From Kluyvera intermedia (lineage in GTDB: Bacteria; Pseudomonadota; Gammaproteobacteria; Enterobacterales; Enterobacteriaceae): a DNA stretch of 64,000 bases. The stretch spans positions 1 through 64,000 of the forward strand of contig NZ_JAKCNS010000027.1 of assembly GCF_021440345.1 (NCBI RefSeq). Direction: 5' to 3'. The position numbers and the translations under genes were made by a program. Shown piece after piece: positions 1-8,005 of this stretch; within the stretch, counting starts at the first letter, position 1, and every line of letters begins with the position of its first letter. Below the pieces are notes generated by a model. The model made no database searches, was not told the DNA's origin, and saw only the letters and a list, made by a program, of their open reading frames with translations.

Positions 1-642
1 AATTTAATCATCTTCATGAGTTAATCAAACCAATATTTAATTATTAATTAACAATAGTAATTTAAGAAAAATCTACCCCTTGAGTTAATTCTTTCATTCG
101 AAAGATAGAATAACTCACCTTCGGGTGATCAAATAACAGACAGAGGAAATAAAAAATCGAATAAAATCATTAAACTCCACCAGAATAAAGACCAGAAGTT
201 CTTTCAAACAAAATTAATTCTCATTCAATAGAAACCATCAAAACATAACTAACTGATTGTTTAATAAGACAAATAACAATAATCATCATTTTTAAAATAC
301 CCTCTTTAGCTTTCGATTCCATGCATGATCTAAATCAAGATCTGCATAGTCGACTTGCCTGATAGTTGCTTCGCGTTATAAAAAAAGCAAACAGGTTAAG
401 TTTGCCGCACTGATAGATAGCCAATGTTCAAACTCATTATTGCTGATGCGATTGCCTCAATTGCATTGGTTGCTAGCGCCGTTTTTTATCGTTGTCGTAT
501 CTAATATATGACATCGATAACCTCCAGCGACAGTAATCTGTAATAGCACCAGAAAAAATGAATTAATTTCTTTTTTCCACAAAAATAGTAATGAGAATGC
601 GTCAACGATAATTCTGGACATGTTCAGTAATAAATAAGGTTA
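1..642. other. AT-rich region upstream of small lipoprotein gene
   Basis: This stretch is strikingly richer in A+T than the rest of the window and holds no long reading frame on either strand. It contains a possible promoter (TTGCCT near 354 and TATAAA 16 bases downstream) ahead of a 26-codon frame at 424-504. The last part supplies the leader of the lipoprotein gene at 646. The composition suggests foreign or H-NS-bound DNA, which is inference. No repeat or structural RNA was recognised. Confidence 0.5.
424..504 (+). CDS. Possible 26-residue hydrophobic peptide
   Basis: A short ATG frame encodes a peptide with a hydrophobic core of about 20 residues (Ile, Ala, Leu, Val rich) and a basic tail ending in Tyr-Arg-Cys-Arg-Ile, the layout of a small single-pass membrane peptide. 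A plausible sigma-70 promoter lies 45-70 bases upstream, but there is no strong Shine-Dalgarno sequence. It matches no small protein or type I toxin that I recognise (it differs from Hok, Ldr, Ibs and TisB). It may be chance in AT-rich DNA. Confidence 0.2.
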   Translation: MFKLIIADAIASIALVASAVFYRCRI

Positions 643-645
643 ATG

Positions 646-1122
646 ATGAAAGTAAAATTGATGGTGTTAGCGGGGCTGGTGAGTACCGTATTTCTTGCTG
701 GCTGCAGTTCCCCAGCACAACGAATGGCAGCATGTGAAGCACAAGGTGTTTCAAAAGACACATGCTATTTATCTGAGCAGAACCGACAGCAGGGTATAAA
801 TAATGCCGCCCTTTCGGCCGCCTATGCTAACGCCGCTAACGCCACCGCCGAGCAGCACGCTCAGGCGGCGCACGTAGCCGATCCTATGCGTGAAGCGATC
901 CTCACCTCTAACGTACTGAAAGCCACCCTTTCTAATGGCTTTTTCACCGCCACCGTTAACGGTAAAAAAGCGACGGTGAAGCGCATTAATGCGAATTTCT
1001 ATGAAATTCACGGTGCAGGCTACACTATCTCCGTCAGTATGAATGCAGAAGGTATCGAAAGCGCCTCGTGGAATAAAGCCCATAGCCGCGATAATGGTAT
1101 GCTGACCGTTACCCAGAAATAA
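646..1122 (+). CDS. Small predicted outer-membrane lipoprotein, unknown function
   Basis: The 158-residue product begins with a classical lipoprotein signal: basic start, hydrophobic stretch and lipobox LAGC, with the lipidated cysteine at residue 20. The residue after it is Ser, which favours outer-membrane sorting. The mature N-terminal part has two further Cys residues (CEAQ..DTC) and an alanine/asparagine-rich segment; the C-terminal half looks beta-rich. Two ATG codons are adjacent (643, 646). AAGG at 636-639 lies 6 bases before the second, so 646 is preferred. It stands alone, with a terminator just downstream. I do not recognise the family and assign no function. Confidence 0.75.
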   Translation: MKVKLMVLAGLVSTVFLAGCSSPAQRMAACEAQGVSKDTCYLSEQNRQQGINNAALSAAYANAANATAEQHAQAAHVADPMREAILTSNVLKATLSNGFFTATVNGKKATVKRINANFYEIHGAGYTISVSMNAEGIESASWNKAHSRDNGMLTVTQK

Positions 1123-1132
1123 TCTGATTTAT

Positions 1133-1157
1133 AAAGGGGGCATTGCGCCCCCTTTTT
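1133..1157 (+). terminator. Rho-independent terminator between convergent genes
   Basis: A GC-rich hairpin (GGGGGC at 1136-1141 pairing with GCCCCC at 1147-1152) is flanked by AAA and followed by TTTTT. It ends the lipoprotein transcript. The A run on its other side lets it act for the leftward operon that stops at 1173 too. Confidence 0.85.
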
Positions 1158-1172
1158 ACACGCCCCCGCCAG

Positions 1173-3080
1173 CTATAAAAAATACCGTTGCGATAACGCC
1201 ATAAATTCCGCGTAATCACCGCACTGGCTTAAAGCCTCAATGACATCATCGTCCAGAATATTGGTCAGATAGTCGTAAATCAGCATGCTATCCACGAATG
1301 CGTCCTCGCTGACCGCCAGCATAAAGACCAGCTTCACGGTTTTTCCCGCATCCCACTCGATACCGTCGGGGAATACCGCCACCGTCACCATCGTACTTAA
1401 CGCCACCAGCCCTAGCGGATGGGGAATAGCAATCTTGTCATCCAGCAGCGTCGACGCCCGATTTTCACGCTCCAGCACCGAATCCAGATAGTGCTCGTCC
1501 ACGCGTCCCTGCCGTGCAAGCTGCGCGCACAGGAATGGCAGCAACGACGCTTTACTGTGCGTCTGGTTCGCAAAAATAAAGAAATGATCCGCGGAGAAAT
1601 AGTTCACCATGGCTTCCGGTGGCGGTGTTTGCGGGTTCAGGAAGTACTTCATGTTCTCCAGTTGCCAGCGTTCCGGGAGCGGCGGCAGGTGAATCACCTT
1701 GCGATTTTTCTCCTCCACCGCCACCAGGCTAATGACAATTCGCTCATCAACGCTTTCCAGGGCTTTGTATTGTTCTACCGATACGCTGCGCGTAATGGTC
1801 AGATGCGGGTACATGCGGGTAATTTTTTGGCACACCAGGCGGGTGGAAGCAGTCCCCTGCTCGCTCACGACCAGTGCGCTCAGCCGATTATCAGCATTTT
1901 CGAGTTGCGTTTCCTCAAGAATGGCCCCGATATGCATCACCAGGTAGCCAATCTCATCGTCGCTGATCGGGCCGGAAAAAAAATGTTCCAGCTCGCTAAA
2001 CGCGGCGAGTGTCATCTCATACATCAGCGGATAATGACGCTTAATCTGTTCAATCAGCGGGTTGATAATGGTAATGCCGTTATTCACCCGAATGCGCATC
2101 GCTTTAATATGGTTAAGCAGGCTAGCGCGTGATGGTTCATCGTAAAACACGTCGCAAAACCACGACGCGCTGACGTAGCTGAGGAAATGGTTCATCACCG
2201 CCTGTTCGGCGGCACAGGGCTCCGGCGTTGGCGCAGCGTCGTTAGGATGAGAGCAGAACGCCGCGAGGTTCATCGCCAGATAGTCCACTTCACTTTGCGG
2301 TATCGCGGCACTCCCCGAAGAGAGTAGCTGGGAAATATCACCGGCGACCTGTTTTAAGCGAGGATCGCAGGCGTCAAATTGATAGTCCAACAGCCAGTTG
2401 CCGCGCAGCATTCTCTGCACGCTGATCCCGCAGATAAGCGCCAGAAAACGCAGATTCACATCGCTGACCGTCAGCCCGTGTTCAACAATGTAGCGGCTCA
2501 ACGCTTGTTTGATTTCAGCAATCTCAACCGGCGTATCAAACAGCGCATAGTCATCCTTATCAGCCTCTCTGGCACGCAGTAAAATATCGTACAGGCAGCG
2601 TCGTAAGGCAATTTCACTGCCCTGCAGCCGAAAGCGGTCGTTTTTTTCGCTGTGAATCACAATCCCATAGAGATCAAAGTGACGCCTGAGCAGTGCAATA
2701 TCGTTGCGCAGGGTGTAGATACTGATAAACCACGTCGACTCCAGCGTCTCAAGCTCCACCTCGCCATCCTGGCGCAGCAGCGCCGTCAGCAGTGCGCGAC
2801 GGCGTTCAGCGGTGGAGCGCGTTTCTATCCACGGTTTTTGGGACTGTTCAAGCAAATGATGATGGCTTTCAGGATTATCCACCTGAATAAAAAAGCCTTT
2901 CTTGCGATCGTAGATAAGACTGTTCCCGGCGTCGGCAAGAATATCGCTTAGCGCTTTAAGGTCGCTACGGATGGTTCTGGTAGAGACATTCATCGCTTTT
3001 GCCAGTGACACCTGGGTGGCCGTGCCCTGAGCAATATGGATAAAGATATCTCTGACGCGCTTATTGGTGAACAGTCTCAT
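1173..3080 (-). CDS. PRD-containing transcriptional activator (MtlR/LicR type)
   Basis: This 635-residue protein has the layout of PTS-controlled activators. An N-terminal HTH lies at about 1-60 (SLAKAMNVSTRTIRSDL) with a second winged helix near 90-150. Two PTS regulation domains follow (about 180-400), with the conserved His-containing segments of PRDs (for example YLVMHIGAI). Next comes an EIIB-like segment, and the C-terminus is an EIIA (fructose/mannitol) domain with the phospho-acceptor motif IAIPHP (His554). It is the last gene of the operon, 10 bp after the GH38 gene, so it is probably the pathway-specific regulator, inactivated or activated by phosphorylation according to sugar flux. 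The inducer is unknown. It is a DNA-binding activator type, not a BglG-type RNA antiterminator, because it lacks the CAT RNA-binding domain. Confidence 0.85.
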   Translation of the reverse strand: MRLFTNKRVRDIFIHIAQGTATQVSLAKAMNVSTRTIRSDLKALSDILADAGNSLIYDRKKGFFIQVDNPESHHHLLEQSQKPWIETRSTAERRRALLTALLRQDGEVELETLESTWFISIYTLRNDIALLRRHFDLYGIVIHSEKNDRFRLQGSEIALRRCLYDILLRAREADKDDYALFDTPVEIAEIKQALSRYIVEHGLTVSDVNLRFLALICGISVQRMLRGNWLLDYQFDACDPRLKQVAGDISQLLSSGSAAIPQSEVDYLAMNLAAFCSHPNDAAPTPEPCAAEQAVMNHFLSYVSASWFCDVFYDEPSRASLLNHIKAMRIRVNNGITIINPLIEQIKRHYPLMYEMTLAAFSELEHFFSGPISDDEIGYLVMHIGAILEETQLENADNRLSALVVSEQGTASTRLVCQKITRMYPHLTITRSVSVEQYKALESVDERIVISLVAVEEKNRKVIHLPPLPERWQLENMKYFLNPQTPPPEAMVNYFSADHFFIFANQTHSKASLLPFLCAQLARQGRVDEHYLDSVLERENRASTLLDDKIAIPHPLGLVALSTMVTVAVFPDGIEWDAGKTVKLVFMLAVSEDAFVDSMLIYDYLTNILDDDVIEALSQCGDYAEFMALSQRYFL

Positions 3081-3090
3081 CTTTCTCTCT

Positions 3091-5724
3091 TCAGGTCATG
3101 TCAACGTACAGGGTCTGTAGATCATTTGGCTTGAGCACCGTTCTTTCCGCAGCCGGGGTCTTTTCATCCAGCAGCACGCAGCGAGCCTTATCCAGCGCGG
3201 GTATCGTCACAACGGTCTCCAGGTTCGGGTTATAGAAACGGTAAATCAGCCCTTCCCCATTCTCGGCACATTTGACCACGCTCAGCTGTGCATCCTGCGG
3301 CGTATCAGGCAGCGACTGCAAGCTGTATTGGGCTGGATAAATACGCGCCTCATCGCGCAAACAAAACCGCAGGCGGCCATTCAGGAAGTCACTGTCCTGA
3401 TATACCGGGAACGACGTCAGGTACGCTTTTGAGATTTTCGCGTGCTGAGCATCATCAAACCTGCCGTGGTCAATATGCCAGCCGAAGCTGAAGGAGAGCG
3501 TCCCCAGCAACTGCGCATCCGGTGTGGCAACGACCGTCTCGCCTGAAGCCCTTCCTGGACGGTAGAGCAAATCCGCTTTACCCATGTAGCCAAACGAGCG
3601 GAACAAGGTCACGGCAAGGGTATCGAAGTTATCGCCAACAATTTCGTACTCACGGACCCCGTTGGTGTGCAGGGTAAAACCGTGGCTGTCATCATGCAGA
3701 TTGACGTAGCTCTGCATCGGCTCCATGGCAATCGGCTTCTCGTGCCAGTTCTCAGCTTCCCATACCCGCAGCGCGTTGCTGAGCTGTACCGGCCGAGTCA
3801 CCACGCCAAACAGCTGATCCGCATAGGAGACATTGGCCAAAATATCGGTAGCAAAATGCACGCACAGGCGATGACTAAGCACTTGATTATCGACCTCGAC
3901 CGTAAAGCGAATCAGCGCATCCTGCTGGAGCGTCACCGTGACCGCCACCGGCATCAGACCATCGGTTATTCCCTGCGCCCGCGCAGCTAAATCGCCCGGA
4001 ACCTTGAGGGCATAGTTCAGATTTAGCGTTTGCTTTAACGCATTGATCTCCCTCGCGTTCGAAATCAGGCAATGCTCTGAAGTCACCCACAGATCCTTGC
4101 GCGGCGGCGAATAATTATAGGAATCGCCGTCATCGCCGTTTTCCACCAGCAACATCTGCCGTTCATAGCGCTTACCGCTCGGTTTATGGGTAATGGTCAG
4201 TAAGCCATTTTTTTCAACATCAATACGATAGAACGCATTTTCAATAGACGGCAGGCCGTCGCGGCGCGTCTCGCTTTCGCCATTGGCGCTGAAATCCAGA
4301 TGCCAGCTGGTGTAGCCCAACGCGGGTAAAGCGCTGCTGTTGACCGTGACTTTGCTACGATAGACCCGCGGTGGTTTGACGTAAGGTTTACCCGGATTAA
4401 GCCGAATAGTCTGGTTCAGCACATAGTCCGTCAGATCCGTTTGCTCTTCAATCACATAAGGGATGGCGTGGCCCGCCGCATCCCGCAGGGTAAACGGCAA
4501 ACCGGGCAGCCAGGCTTCGAAAGTTATCTGCGGCGTCGCCGCGTGGGTGAGCGGGTTGAATACCGTCAAACGGTAATCGTGTTCGCATGGCGTGCGGATG
4601 GCAATTTGCCGGGTGTGCAGCTCCAGCAGGTTTATCGCCAGATCTCGCGCCTGCTTATAGCGAGCCGCGATATCCCGGTTGGTATCATCGCTGTTACAGC
4701 CGCCGATGCTGTCGTGCGCCGCATTGAAAAACATCAGCTTCCAGATATCAGCGATAATTCTCGCCGGGTAGTCATGCCCCAGGCTGCGACTGATGGCCAG
4801 AATCGGCTCAAGCGTATTGACCAACAGCGCCTCAATCTCATTATTGAGCAGCTTTAAATCGGCCCGGCAGGAGAATATCGTCTTATGTACCCGCGAGTGT
4901 TTTCCTTCGGTCAACTCGCCTTGCAGCACCCGCACATCGCCTGCCGTCTCTTGCTCTAATGCGGTGACAAAATCGAACGGGCTAGCAATCTGATAGTGAC
5001 GAGCGCTATCGCAGGCGTTAAACCGGGCAACTAATTCCGGCAGATTTTCACGCACTGGCGCCTGGTCGAAACCGTGTGGATACAGCAGATTTTTGCGGGC
5101 GCTGCGGGCTTCAATCGGCGCCATTTTTTCGTTTAAAAATGCCGCCATGGTTTCCGCTGTTTCATCCAACAGGCCGCCATAATGGTAGCCCCACGGCATC
5201 TGTACGGCGAAAACCTTATCGCCGTTATCCCCCTGCCAACAAAACTCCGTCTCATGCAGGGTGTTATCGGCAATGCCACGCCAGAACAGCGCGTGGTGAA
5301 TGCCAAACTGGGTATAAATCTGCGGCATATTACCGCCCTGACCAAAACAGTCCGGAACATAGCCAAGCGCCATTGCGCTCCCGGCATCATGGGCTATTTT
5401 CATGCCGTACCACAGGTTGCGCACCACCGACTCCTGGTGAATAACCAGTTGGTCTGTTTGCGTGTACCATGGCCCAGTTAGCAAACGTCCGGCAGCAATT
5501 AACGCATACAGCCGCTCTTTATCTTCCGGTGCCCATTGCAAATAACTTTCAATTAATGCACTTTGCGCATCCAACAGATAGCAGGAAAAATCATCGTCAT
5601 TCTCCAGCACGCGAATAACATTCTTCACGTGATTAAAGAGATAAATACGCGAACGCGATGAAGTAAAATACCACTCCTGATCCCAGTGAGTATGGCTATA
5701 AATATGGACCACTTTCTCTTTCAT
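3091..5724 (-). CDS. GH38 alpha-mannosidase, MngB-like
   Basis: The 877-residue product has the same length as E. coli MngB (mannosyl-glycerate hydrolase) and clear, moderate similarity to it. The N-terminal motif HTHWDQEW (residues 11-18) supplies zinc ligands, and GYVPDCFGQ carries the expected nucleophile Asp125. NAAHDSIGG matches the third conserved GH38 block. The start at 5724 is chosen because GGGGGAG lies 7 bases upstream; a longer frame to 5751 lacks this. The protein has no signal peptide, so it should cleave a phosphorylated mannoside delivered by the adjacent PTS in the cytoplasm. MngB is the closest relative I know, but the substrate could be another alpha-mannoside. Confidence 0.88.
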   Translation of the reverse strand: MKEKVVHIYSHTHWDQEWYFTSSRSRIYLFNHVKNVIRVLENDDDFSCYLLDAQSALIESYLQWAPEDKERLYALIAAGRLLTGPWYTQTDQLVIHQESVVRNLWYGMKIAHDAGSAMALGYVPDCFGQGGNMPQIYTQFGIHHALFWRGIADNTLHETEFCWQGDNGDKVFAVQMPWGYHYGGLLDETAETMAAFLNEKMAPIEARSARKNLLYPHGFDQAPVRENLPELVARFNACDSARHYQIASPFDFVTALEQETAGDVRVLQGELTEGKHSRVHKTIFSCRADLKLLNNEIEALLVNTLEPILAISRSLGHDYPARIIADIWKLMFFNAAHDSIGGCNSDDTNRDIAARYKQARDLAINLLELHTRQIAIRTPCEHDYRLTVFNPLTHAATPQITFEAWLPGLPFTLRDAAGHAIPYVIEEQTDLTDYVLNQTIRLNPGKPYVKPPRVYRSKVTVNSSALPALGYTSWHLDFSANGESETRRDGLPSIENAFYRIDVEKNGLLTITHKPSGKRYERQMLLVENGDDGDSYNYSPPRKDLWVTSEHCLISNAREINALKQTLNLNYALKVPGDLAARAQGITDGLMPVAVTVTLQQDALIRFTVEVDNQVLSHRLCVHFATDILANVSYADQLFGVVTRPVQLSNALRVWEAENWHEKPIAMEPMQSYVNLHDDSHGFTLHTNGVREYEIVGDNFDTLAVTLFRSFGYMGKADLLYRPGRASGETVVATPDAQLLGTLSFSFGWHIDHGRFDDAQHAKISKAYLTSFPVYQDSDFLNGRLRFCLRDEARIYPAQYSLQSLPDTPQDAQLSVVKCAENGEGLIYRFYNPNLETVVTIPALDKARCVLLDEKTPAAERTVLKPNDLQTLYVDMT

Positions 5725-5755
5725 CCCACAACTCCCCCACGCAAAGTGCATCTAT

Positions 5756-6862
5756 TTAGTCGAATTTAATTTCAATCTCTTCGTCGGACGTTGGCGTCGT
5801 GGATTTATCCCGCGGTTCTTCATCGTTAAAGTCCACCAGGATATTCGCGCCGAGCGCGATAATCGCAGTGCCAACCAGTGCGCCGAGGAAATAAGCCCAC
5901 GGATGTCCTACGGTAAAACCACCATAGAGCCCGCCCAGCGGCGGCATAATGGGATAAGCTTTAAACAGCGCCACCGTCACCGCGCCCAGCGCTCCAGCCA
6001 CGACATTCACCGGAATAAGGCGTGCCGGGTTTCGCAGGGTAAATGGAATAGCTCCTTCAGAAATACCCAGGATGCCCATAATCACCGCGCCGTTACCGGC
6101 CTCTTTGAGCGTCTGGTTAAAATTGTTGGGCCGTAGAAAGCGAGCAGCGGCGTAGCCTAACGGCGGAATAATAATGGCCACATTGACCAGAATCGCGGGC
6201 AGGTAAACGCCGTTAAGAAACAGGACATTCGCCGTTCCCCATGCCGCCTTGTTGACCGGGCCTCCCAGATCAAAACAGATCATCCCGCCCAATACCGCCG
6301 CCAGCAATACCGTGCTGGTGCCGTCTTCGGTCATTCGCTTTACCCAGGCCATCAATTCGGTATTGATCCAGCTCAGCACATCACCGAGCAGCAGCAGCAT
6401 TATCAGTACCTGCAAGCCCACGGTAATAAACGGCAGAATAATTAGCGGTACCGAACTGGAGGCTGAACCGGTAATGCGAATTTTACTCGCCACCCACTCC
6501 GAAGAATAACCGGCTAGCAGACCACCCACCACCGCACCAAGGAAACCCGAACCGGTGAGCGAGGCAATCAGACCAGAGGTAAACCCCGCGGCGAGCCCTT
6601 TTTTCCCTGCAACTGAATAAGCGACGTACGCGCCGAGCACGTAGTTCATTAAACCAATAATCTTGAAGCCAGCATCCTGAGTCAGGAACAGCCAGTTCAT
6701 CAGGCCGCTGCTTTTGGCAAAGGCATCAAGGTTGGGCTCGCCGACGGCAAGGCCAATAATTTTAGCCACGGCGACCATCAGGGAACCGGCAATAATCACC
6801 GGTAAAGCATAAGAGATCCCGGTCATTACATGGTTTTTCAGGTCTATCATTATCTTTTTCAT
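5756..6862 (-). CDS. PTS fructose/mannosylglycerate-family permease, IIC component
   Basis: This is a polytopic membrane protein of 368 residues with about 8-10 hydrophobic segments and the conserved fructose-family IIC features (GISYALPVIIAGSLM near the start, GGPVNKAAW, ISEGAIPF, MPPLGG). It carries the sugar channel and has no fused IIA or IIB domain. A start at 6862 is preferred over 6874 because GGGTGAT lies just upstream of it. The C-terminus ends in an acidic tail. It sits between the IIB gene (13 bp upstream) and the mannosidase gene (31 bp downstream), so it should import a mannoside with concomitant phosphorylation. In E. coli MngA these functions are one fused polypeptide. Confidence 0.88.
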   Translation of the reverse strand: MKKIMIDLKNHVMTGISYALPVIIAGSLMVAVAKIIGLAVGEPNLDAFAKSSGLMNWLFLTQDAGFKIIGLMNYVLGAYVAYSVAGKKGLAAGFTSGLIASLTGSGFLGAVVGGLLAGYSSEWVASKIRITGSASSSVPLIILPFITVGLQVLIMLLLLGDVLSWINTELMAWVKRMTEDGTSTVLLAAVLGGMICFDLGGPVNKAAWGTANVLFLNGVYLPAILVNVAIIIPPLGYAAARFLRPNNFNQTLKEAGNGAVIMGILGISEGAIPFTLRNPARLIPVNVVAGALGAVTVALFKAYPIMPPLGGLYGGFTVGHPWAYFLGALVGTAIIALGANILVDFNDEEPRDKSTTPTSDEEIEIKFD

Positions 6863-6875
6863 GACATCACCCATG

Positions 6876-7199
6876 TTATTTATTGCGACGAGACTCGACC
6901 GCTGCCACGCATTTGGTAATCACATCCGCTGCGTGGCTGACGCATTGTCCAATCTTGACCCGGATAATGGTTTTCCCGGCAAAACGCTCCTCTTCCTCAA
7001 TGGTGCGATCGGCGGCGATCAGCACAAAATCAGCCTCGGCAATGTCCTGCGCAGAAATACGATCCATGATGCCCATGGCTCCCTGCTGTTCAATTTTGAC
7101 CCGATGCCCCAGCCGTTTGCCCTCTTTTTCCAGCATTTTCGCCGCCATCGGCGTATGGGCCAGGCCAGCAATACAAGATGTCACCCCGACAATATTCAT
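6876..7199 (-). CDS. PTS fructose-family IIB component
   Basis: A compact 107-residue cytoplasmic protein has the IIB-fructose signature VTSCIAGLAHTPMAA, with the phosphocysteine at Cys9. It accepts phosphate from the IIA protein and passes it to the sugar bound by IIC. Its ATG overlaps the TGA of the upstream IIA gene (ATGA, 7196-7199), which implies translational coupling. The length is normal for a free-standing IIB. Confidence 0.9.
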   Translation of the reverse strand: MNIVGVTSCIAGLAHTPMAAKMLEKEGKRLGHRVKIEQQGAMGIMDRISAQDIAEADFVLIAADRTIEEEERFAGKTIIRVKIGQCVSHAADVITKCVAAVESRRNK

Positions 7200-7657
7200 A
7201 TCTGCTCCTCAATCTCGATGCGCGATTGCATAAATTGAAATAACTCATCTTCATCGTTCGCGGCGAACAACCGATCTCTGAATTCGTCGTCAACGATTTG
7301 GCTTGCGAGGCTATTAATAATTTGTAAATGCAATAATTTGGCACCGGCCTCAGGCACCAATAGACCAAAAATAATTTGTACCGGCTGATCGTCAAGACTC
7401 TCCCAGGCAATCGGCTGCTGCAGGCGAATAAAGATAATCCCCGCATGAGAAACATTGGCCGTTTTAGCGTGTGGAATGGCTATCTGATTTTCGAAGCCAG
7501 TAGAGTATTGATTTTCTCGTTCCCAGAGATCCGCTTCAATTTTCTGCGCGTTTTCGGCCCAACCCTGTTTTACCGCGTGGCTGGCCAGAAAACGGAAAAC
7601 GGATTGTTTATCGCTGAAGCTTTGGTTGAGAAAAATATTTTCCCGAGCAATGAGCAT
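7196..7657 (-). CDS. PTS fructose/mannitol-family IIA component
   Basis: The 153-residue protein shows the IIA-fructose/mannitol motif QIAIPHAKT with the phospho-acceptor His63, and the downstream LLVPEAGAKLLHLQ segment typical of this domain. It is the first gene of the leftward operon and is preceded by GGGAGA 6-7 bases before the ATG. It takes phosphate from HPr and feeds the IIB encoded next. A hairpin (7672-7692) lies immediately upstream of the Shine-Dalgarno, which could affect translation. Confidence 0.9.
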   Translation of the reverse strand: MLIARENIFLNQSFSDKQSVFRFLASHAVKQGWAENAQKIEADLWERENQYSTGFENQIAIPHAKTANVSHAGIIFIRLQQPIAWESLDDQPVQIIFGLLVPEAGAKLLHLQIINSLASQIVDDEFRDRLFAANDEDELFQFMQSRIEIEEQI

Positions 7658-7671
7658 GGCTGTCTCCCTTA

Positions 7672-7774
7672 TCCCCAGCGGCTAGCTGGGATAACACCGT
7701 AATTAGGTTGAGCTGATACTAAGCCTTATTACGGCGACAAACAGACAGCCCGTTTCCGCTCACAGGAGGAAACG
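7672..7774 (-). promoter_or_regulatory. Three consecutive dyads in leader of PTS-GH38 operon
   Basis: Three inverted repeats follow one another upstream of the IIA gene. These are CCCAGC/GCTGGG around 7674-7690 (with flanking AT extending it); CCGTAATTAGG and CCTTATTACGG at 7697-7707 and 7724-7734 (10 of 11 pairs, 16-base spacer); and CGTTTCC/GGAAACG at 7751-7757 and 7768-7774. The middle one has the size of a dimeric operator and is a good candidate for the PRD activator. The one nearest the gene may be an RNA hairpin. Function is inferred. Confidence 0.5.
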
Positions 7775-7826
7775 TCTTCTATAACGTCGATAAAAGAGCG
7801 AGCGAGTTCATAAAAGGGCGAAGTTT

Positions 7827-7842
7827 TGTGATGACTTTCATA
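7827..7842. promoter_or_regulatory. CRP-like site upstream of PTS-GH38 operon
   Basis: TGTGA-N6-TCATA matches the CRP consensus TGTGA-N6-TCACA at 9 of 10 arm positions. It lies about 180 bp upstream of the first gene, fitting catabolite control of a sugar operon. It was found by eye only. Confidence 0.5.
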
Positions 7843-7874
7843 CTTATTTGGCCGAGCAGCCAAAGGTAAAAAAG

Positions 7875-7955
7875 ATGAAATTTGTTAAGGCCGCCACATT
7901 TGCGTTGGCTCTGACCATTAAAACACGGGGGAATATTGAAAGAGGTAACAGCTAA
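7875..7955 (+). CDS. Possible 26-residue peptide or gene remnant
   Basis: An ATG with a well-spaced AAAGG (7862-7866) opens a 26-codon frame. Its first 14 residues (MKFVKAATFALALT) look exactly like the start of a Sec signal peptide, but it then turns charged and stops. This is what a decayed secreted-protein gene would leave, or a small leader peptide. No family was recognised. Confidence 0.25.
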   Translation: MKFVKAATFALALTIKTRGNIERGNS

Positions 7956-8005
7956 TAGCGGCGATGCATCGTTGGCCCGATTCTCGCCGGAAAAACTTAC
8001 GCCAC

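Larger units (their letters stand above)
7658..8005. other. Intergenic region between PTS operon and LysR gene
   Basis: This 348-base gap holds the control region of the leftward PTS operon (three dyads and a CRP-like site, listed separately) and a 26-codon frame at 7875-7955. The right-hand 50 bases form the 3' flank of the LysR gene that ends at 8006. No clear terminator with a U run was seen. Confidence 0.6.
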
